DNA of 25,712 bases from positions 1 through 25,712 of the forward strand of contig JBBWZQ010000406.1 of the NCBI GenBank assembly GCA_039649115.1, in the 5' to 3' direction. The first letter of the stretch is position 1. Each line of letters begins with the position of its first letter. A program made the position numbers and the translations under genes. The notes below the pieces were generated by a model, which was given only the letters and a program-made list of their open reading frames with translations, was not told the DNA's origin and made no database searches. Source of the stretch: DATEJJ01 sp039649115 (GTDB lineage: Bacteria; Actinomycetota; Actinomycetes; Mycobacteriales; Micromonosporaceae). Shown in pieces: positions 21,907 through 25,712 of this stretch.

Positions 21907-23460
21907 TCAGGCGGCCGGGCTGGACGGCGGCGGCGGGGAGGGCGCCTGGCCGCCCTTGGTGCCCGCCCTGGCCAGCTCGAAGAAGTCGAACCCGGCGTTG
22001 TAGCCCGTGGAACTGGCGTCCCTGGTGTTGATGACGAGCTTCAGCGTGTGCGTCCCCTGGCTCAACCGGATGTCGCCCTGCCGCAGCGGAGGCGTGTTGG
22101 TGACGGTCGGGAAGAAGCCGTTGAACTCGTGGCCGATCTCGTGCCCGTCGACGAACACGCTGGTGAACCCGTAGTCCGGCGCCATGGTCTGGCCCATCAG
22201 GAGGGCGAACCGGCCGGCCGCCGCGACGGTGAACCGCACCGTCAGGAAGGCGCCGCCGGCCGGTGCCTTCACCAGCACCTGCGCGCCGCCGGAGTACGGG
22301 ATGCCGCAGCAGCCGCTGTCCTGGTTCGTGATCTGCGCACCGCCGCCCACGGTCGCGCGGTCCAGCAGCGACTCCACCTCGAACCGCTGCGGAAGGTGCA
22401 TGACCGGCGCGGCCGAGGACGCCGCCATGGACGGCGGCGCCGACATGGAGGGCCCCTGGGAGGCCGGCGGCGCACCGGTGGCGGGTGCCCCGCCGGTCGG
22501 TGCGGCGCCGCTGGCGGCCGGCGAGGCGGCGCCGGCCGTGGCCCACGGGAGCTTGCCGCCGGTCACCGCGAAGGCGACGCCGGCGAGCACCAGCAGCGCG
22601 ACCGCGGCGGCGACCGCGGCGGGTACCCAGCCCGCGACGAGGGGTACGGCCTCCCGGCTGCCATCCAGCCGGATCGGCGGCACCGGCTGACGCGGTGTCA
22701 CGGTGACCTGGAACGGGTACCGCTGCGGCTTGCCGACCAGCCGCGGCTGCGGGCGTACCGGCAGGTTGATGCGGTGCGGGCCGGGCGGGAGCGGCAGTTC
22801 CCCGGCGGGTACCGCGAACCGCAGCCGGCCGGCCGGATCGTCGGCACGCAGGCTCACCGGTTCGATGACGTTTCCGGTATTGACGATGTCGACGGCATGC
22901 ACCGTGCGCCAGCGACCGCTGGTGCCCTGCGGGCTCATCACGGCGGTCAGGCCGCGGTAGGCGCCCACGTTGAGGAAGCCGTTTCCCGCGACGGACAGGC
23001 CCGGGTGCAGCTCCGAGGTGGCCAGCACGGTGAACGGGGCGCGACCCGGCGCGGTGTCCGGCCGCTTCGGCGGCGTGAAGCGCACGGTGCAGTCGCTCCG
23101 TACGCCCGGATACACCGTCACCACCGGCGGCTCGACCGAGACCCAGTTCGCCGTGGGACCCAGCACCCGCACGGCGAACCGCTCGACCTGAGTCCCTCCA
23201 TTGTGGATGGTCACGGTGGTGGTCGCGGTGTCCCCCGGCGACGCGGACAGCGTCGCGTCGGACAGGGTCAGCGTGGCCGCCGCGCTCTGTGACTCGGCCA
23301 CCGGGCGCGCGGGCGGCTCGCCCGTCACCGGGGTGGGCGGGGGCTGCGGCGCCGCGTCACCCCGCCCCGACCACGGCAGGTACGAGCCGCACTCGGGGTT
23401 GCCGCAGAACTGCGTGCCGTCCGGATTGCTCTTGCCGCAGCTACGACAGACGACGGGCAT
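21907..23460 (-). CDS. Bitopic membrane protein B: zinc ribbon, Ig-like domains, TM helix, CBM-like ectodomain
   Basis: This 517-residue protein starts with a four-Cys zinc ribbon (C5, C8, C19, C24). Two Ig-like beta domains follow at about 60-130 and 165-255 (TATTTVTIHNGGTQVERFAV; RWRTVHAVDIVNTGNVIEP). One TM helix spans 279-300, then a Pro/Ala/Ser linker to 355. Residues 359-497 (FEVESLL ... APDYGFTSVFVDG ... GTHTLKLVINTRDASS ... FDFFEL) resemble a galactose-binding/CBM6-35-like beta sandwich found at the ends of secreted enzymes. There is no signal peptide, so N-inside and C-outside is likely. Upstream of ATG 23460 is AAGGAG. Its position next to the sheath gene suggests it tethers or triggers the CIS at the membrane. 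A bitopic CIS membrane protein (CisA) is described in Streptomyces; I cannot say whether this is its counterpart. Paralogue A lies directly upstream. Confidence 0.85.
   Translation of the reverse strand: MPVVCRSCGKSNPDGTQFCGNPECGSYLPWSGRGDAAPQPPPTPVTGEPPARPVAESQSAAATLTLSDATLSASPGDTATTTVTIHNGGTQVERFAVRVLGPTANWVSVEPPVVTVYPGVRSDCTVRFTPPKRPDTAPGRAPFTVLATSELHPGLSVAGNGFLNVGAYRGLTAVMSPQGTSGRWRTVHAVDIVNTGNVIEPVSLRADDPAGRLRFAVPAGELPLPPGPHRINLPVRPQPRLVGKPQRYPFQVTVTPRQPVPPIRLDGSREAVPLVAGWVPAAVAAAVALLVLAGVAFAVTGGKLPWATAGAASPAASGAAPTGGAPATGAPPASQGPSMSAPPSMAASSAAPVMHLPQRFEVESLLDRATVGGGAQITNQDSGCCGIPYSGGAQVLVKAPAGGAFLTVRFTVAAAGRFALLMGQTMAPDYGFTSVFVDGHEIGHEFNGFFPTVTNTPPLRQGDIRLSQGTHTLKLVINTRDASSTGYNAGFDFFELARAGTKGGQAPSPPPPSSPAA
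23192..23223. repeat. 32-nt block identical in paralogues A and B (copy in B)
   Basis: These 32 bases are identical to 24723-24754 in the paralogue. They code the TVTIHNGGT part of the first Ig-like domain. Flanking codons differ at synonymous and non-synonymous places. Confidence 0.85.
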
Positions 23461-23488
23461 CCGATACTCCTTACCTCATCGTCTGTGC

Positions 23489-24985
23489 CTAGGGTGTCGG
23501 GTTCGCCGGGTCCAGCTCGATCGAGTCGAGGCCGGCGAAGAAGTTCGCGGATGACGCGTTCTTGTCCGCCACGGTGATCGTGAGCGTGTGCGCGCCCTTC
23601 GTCAAGCGCTTGGAACCGTACGACACCGGCGCGTGGATCGCCACCGCCGGCCCGAACCCGTCGAACGGCGCGCCCATCTGCTGCCCGTCCACCGACACCG
23701 TCGCGATCCCGTAGTCCGGCGCCTGTGTCTGCACGAGCACGATGTCGTACACCGCCCGCGCGCTGACCTGGAACTTGAGGGTGAACGCGTTGCCCGCCGC
23801 GGTCGGCGTGAAGAAGATCTGCGCGTTGCCGGACCAGATGATGTTGCAGCAGTTGGCCTGCTCCTGGAGGGTCGCGGTGGTGGACACCGGCGGCAGCAGC
23901 GACTCCGCCTCGAACTGCAGCGGCGGCAGGGGCGACGGCGCGTTGGACGGGGGCGGCGACGGCATGGCCGAGGGCGGCGGCGGTGCCGAGGGTGGCGGCG
24001 CGGCCGACGGCGCCCCCGCCCCACCGGGCGGGGCGGGGGCGGTCGCGGCCGGGGACGCGCCGCCGGACGTGGTGAACATGGGCAGCTTGCTGCCGGCGAG
24101 CGCGACCGCACCCGCGATCGCGCCGACGATCGCCACCACGGCGACCACCTTCGGTACCCAGCCGGCGATGAGCGGTACCGCCTCGCGGTTGCCGGACAGC
24201 GGGATCGGCGGTACCGGCTGGCGCGGCGTCACGGTCAGCTGGAACGGGTACGGCTGCGGCCTGCCGAACAGGCGCATCTGCGGGCGTACCGGCACGTTGA
24301 TCTGGTGCTTGCCGGGCGGGATGGGCACCTCGCCGGCCGGTACCCCGAAATGCAGTTTTCCGGCCTGTTCGTCGGCCCGGATGGTGACCGGCTCGGTCAG
24401 GTTGCCCGTGTTGGTGACCTCGATGCTGTGTACCGTGCGCCAGCGGCCCGTGGTGCCCTGCGGGGTCAGCGTCGCGGACAGGTTGCGGAAGGCGCCGACC
24501 TCCAGCGTGCCGTTGGCGCCGACGGACAGGGCGGGGTGCAGCACCGAGGTCGCCCGCACCGTGAACCAGGCCCGGCCCGGCACGGTGCCGGGTGCCCGGG
24601 GTGGACTGAGCCGGATCGTGCAGTCCCCTCGGCTGTTCGGGTAGACGGTCAGCGCGGAGGGCTGCACGTCGGCCCACGGCGCGGCCGGCCCGATCACCCG
24701 CACCGCGAACTGCTCGACCTGGGTCCCTCCATTGTGGATGGTCACGGTGGTGGTGGCGGTCTCCCCGGGCACCGCGGACAGTACGGAATCCGACAGGGTC
24801 AGCGAGGCCGCGGCGTTCTGCGCGTCCGCCGCGGCACGGACCGGTGTGCCACCCACGACCGGCGCGGGCTGGGTCAGCGGCCCGGCCGCACCACCCCAGG
24901 CCAGGTACGCGCCGCAGTCAGGGTTGGCACAGAACTGCGCCCCGTCGACGTTGGGCCGGCCGCATTGTCGACAGACGATCGCCAT
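23489..24985 (-). CDS. Bitopic membrane protein A, paralogue of B
   Basis: This 498-residue protein has the same architecture as B in the same order: zinc ribbon (C5, C8, C19, C24), Ig-like domains to about 255, TM helix 276-298, a long Pro/Ser/Ala linker to 355, and an ectodomain at 357-491 (FEAESLL ... APDYGIATVSVDGQQMG ... GAHTLTITVADKNASS ... LDSIEL). The cytoplasmic half is closely similar to B and the outer half is much more diverged. Both ectodomains keep a vicinal Cys pair at the same place (C379-C380 here, C384-C385 in B). ATG 24985 follows GGGAG at a good distance. The two genes are 28 bp apart and so probably co-transcribed. The outer domain may bind cell wall or other glycans; this rests on fold resemblance only. 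Confidence 0.85.
   Translation of the reverse strand: MAIVCRQCGRPNVDGAQFCANPDCGAYLAWGGAAGPLTQPAPVVGGTPVRAAADAQNAAASLTLSDSVLSAVPGETATTTVTIHNGGTQVEQFAVRVIGPAAPWADVQPSALTVYPNSRGDCTIRLSPPRAPGTVPGRAWFTVRATSVLHPALSVGANGTLEVGAFRNLSATLTPQGTTGRWRTVHSIEVTNTGNLTEPVTIRADEQAGKLHFGVPAGEVPIPPGKHQINVPVRPQMRLFGRPQPYPFQLTVTPRQPVPPIPLSGNREAVPLIAGWVPKVVAVVAIVGAIAGAVALAGSKLPMFTTSGGASPAATAPAPPGGAGAPSAAPPPSAPPPPSAMPSPPPSNAPSPLPPLQFEAESLLPPVSTTATLQEQANCCNIIWSGNAQIFFTPTAAGNAFTLKFQVSARAVYDIVLVQTQAPDYGIATVSVDGQQMGAPFDGFGPAVAIHAPVSYGSKRLTKGAHTLTITVADKNASSANFFAGLDSIELDPANPTP
24723..24754. repeat. 32-nt block identical in paralogues A and B (copy in A)
   Basis: This block is identical to 23192-23223. The two copies are 1531 bp apart, in the same direction, and could serve recombination between the tandem genes. 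Confidence 0.85.
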
Positions 24986-25014
24986 TCAGTCGCTCCCGGT
25001 AGGTCGGCTCATAC

Positions 25015-25024
25015 CGTGCGCACG
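25015..25024. promoter_or_regulatory. CGTGCGCACG palindrome upstream of membrane protein A
   Basis: A perfect 10-bp palindrome sits in the 90-bp gap between the Cys-repeat gene and membrane protein A, about 30 bp before the ATG at 24985. It could be an operator or part of a promoter region; TTGATC is next to it, but no -10 at the right distance is clear. Confidence 0.3.
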
Positions 25025-25075
25025 ATCAAGTCTGTGGCCCGGTTCATCATGTCTCTTCATAGCTCAGGAGTCCGG

Positions 25076-25712
25076 TCAGGCCGTGCGTGATGCGGCCAGG
25101 CTGTTGTCCTGCGCCGTTTGCGCCCGAATGTCCCCGGTGACGCACACCCGGTCCACCGCTCGCGCCTCGCGCCACACGTATCCGGCCACGCAGGTGGTGA
25201 CCCCGTACGGACCGGTCGGATCGCGTCGCGCGGTCGCCTGCGCGTTGTCGGCCGCGGCCTGGCTGCGCGCGGCCGGCGTGACGCACGCGTAGTCGGTCGG
25301 GAACGCCTCCCGCCACACGTACCCGCTGAGGCACTGCCGGGGCGGCACCTGCAGCCGCGCGGTCGCCTGCGCGTTGTCCTGCGCGGCCTGGGTGCGCACG
25401 TCGCCGGTGACGCACACGTGGTCGGTGGGCGAGGAGTCCCGCCACACGTACCCCGGCAGGCAGGTGTCCGGGCCGTACGCCCCGCTGGTCCAGCGCCCCG
25501 CGGCCGCCGCGTTGTCCGCCGCCGCCTGGTCGCGCACGGCCGGCGCGACGCATACCTTGTCCGAGTCGAACGCCAGCCGCCACACAAAGCCGGCCCGGCA
25601 CGCGCCCGGTGTCGCGAGCGGCGGCTTCGCGGACGCCTTCGGCGGCGCCGCGACCGGCGGCGACTTGCCCGCCGCCGCCGACGCCGCGACCGAGGCGGCG
25701 CCGCTCCCGCCG
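25076..25712 (-). CDS. Protein with four Cys-paired GYVWR repeats (partial, N-terminus off the window)
   Basis: The frame is open to the right edge; 211 residues are visible. It starts in an Ala/Pro/Lys-rich linker (VAASAAAGKSPPVAAPPK) like the linkers of the two membrane proteins downstream. Then come four repeats of about 38-46 residues: C-x2-G(F/Y)VWR, a short variable part, (D)xVCVxxxxR, Q(A/T)AxDNxxAA. Each has two Cys about 16 apart, probably a disulfide, which points to the outside of the cell. Similar repeats occur in secreted actinobacterial proteins of unknown role (from memory). No stop separates the linker from the repeats, and short internal starts at 25585 are artefacts of the open frame. 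It may be a third member of the membrane-protein set with a different ectodomain; the missing N-terminus would show this. It is 90 bp upstream of membrane protein A on the same strand. Confidence 0.75.
   Translation of the reverse strand, partial: GGSGAASVAASAAAGKSPPVAAPPKASAKPPLATPGACRAGFVWRLAFDSDKVCVAPAVRDQAAADNAAAAGRWTSGAYGPDTCLPGYVWRDSSPTDHVCVTGDVRTQAAQDNAQATARLQVPPRQCLSGYVWREAFPTDYACVTPAARSQAAADNAQATARRDPTGPYGVTTCVAGYVWREARAVDRVCVTGDIRAQTAQDNSLAASRTA

Noticed and set aside
10307..25712. Prophage or type VI secretion locus
   Set aside because: There is no capsid, portal, terminase, lysis or integrase gene, and no TssB/TssC, TssJLM or ClpV. The sheath, LysM hub and gpI/gpJ types are those of extracellular-type CIS.

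Overview
The window is very GC-rich DNA with dense, closely packed genes. Its GTG starts, actinobacterial -10-like hexamers and gene content (HxlR, GntR and SARP-type regulators, an F420-type luciferase-like oxidoreductase) point to an actinomycete, perhaps Micromonosporaceae or a relative; the family assignment is inference. No rRNA, tRNA, CRISPR array, insertion sequence or integrase was seen.

Left part (1 to about 7.0 kb): ordinary chromosomal genes, several of them odd. In order they are a heme-type ferric-reductase-like membrane protein with a repeat-rich charged tail (cut by the left edge), a VOC-GNAT fusion, a QorB-like reductase that has lost its centre, a divergent HxlR regulator with two matching 13-bp palindromes between them, a small basic HTH protein, a luciferase-like oxidoreductase, a 78-residue GntR protein with palindromes at its own start, and an NAD-dependent epimerase whose frame is broken in a G5 run.

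Right part (7.4 to 25.7 kb): a contractile injection system (CIS, phage-tail-like) locus. A 993-residue regulator (MalT-like ATPase first, SARP/BTAD DNA-binding part last) is read rightward and runs tail to tail into the structural genes, overlapping the last one by 76 bp. The structural genes are read leftward in the order sheath, inner tube 1, tail-assembly-chaperone-like protein, DUF6760-like small protein, a large disordered VQR-repeat protein, tube 2, LysM/CIS-tube hub, VgrG-like spike, PAAR tip, gp25-like wedge, gpJ-like and gpI-like baseplate proteins. Most junctions are a few bases or overlap, so this is probably one transcript. Upstream of the sheath lie two paralogous single-pass membrane proteins (zinc ribbon, Ig-like domains, TM helix, Pro/Ala linker, carbohydrate-binding-like ectodomain) and the end of a third protein with four Cys-paired extracellular-looking repeats.

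How the parts may work together: sheath, tubes and baseplate build a contractile needle. No tail fibre, AAA+ ATPase, tape-measure family protein or DUF4157 cargo is seen in the window; some may lie beyond the right edge. The absence of fibres and the presence of bitopic membrane proteins fit the cell-associated CIS known from Streptomyces better than a released toxin-delivery particle (inference). The most unusual parts are the VQR-repeat protein in the position where phages carry the tape measure, the -1-frame overlap just before it, and the set of membrane proteins with a common cytoplasmic half and diverging outer halves.
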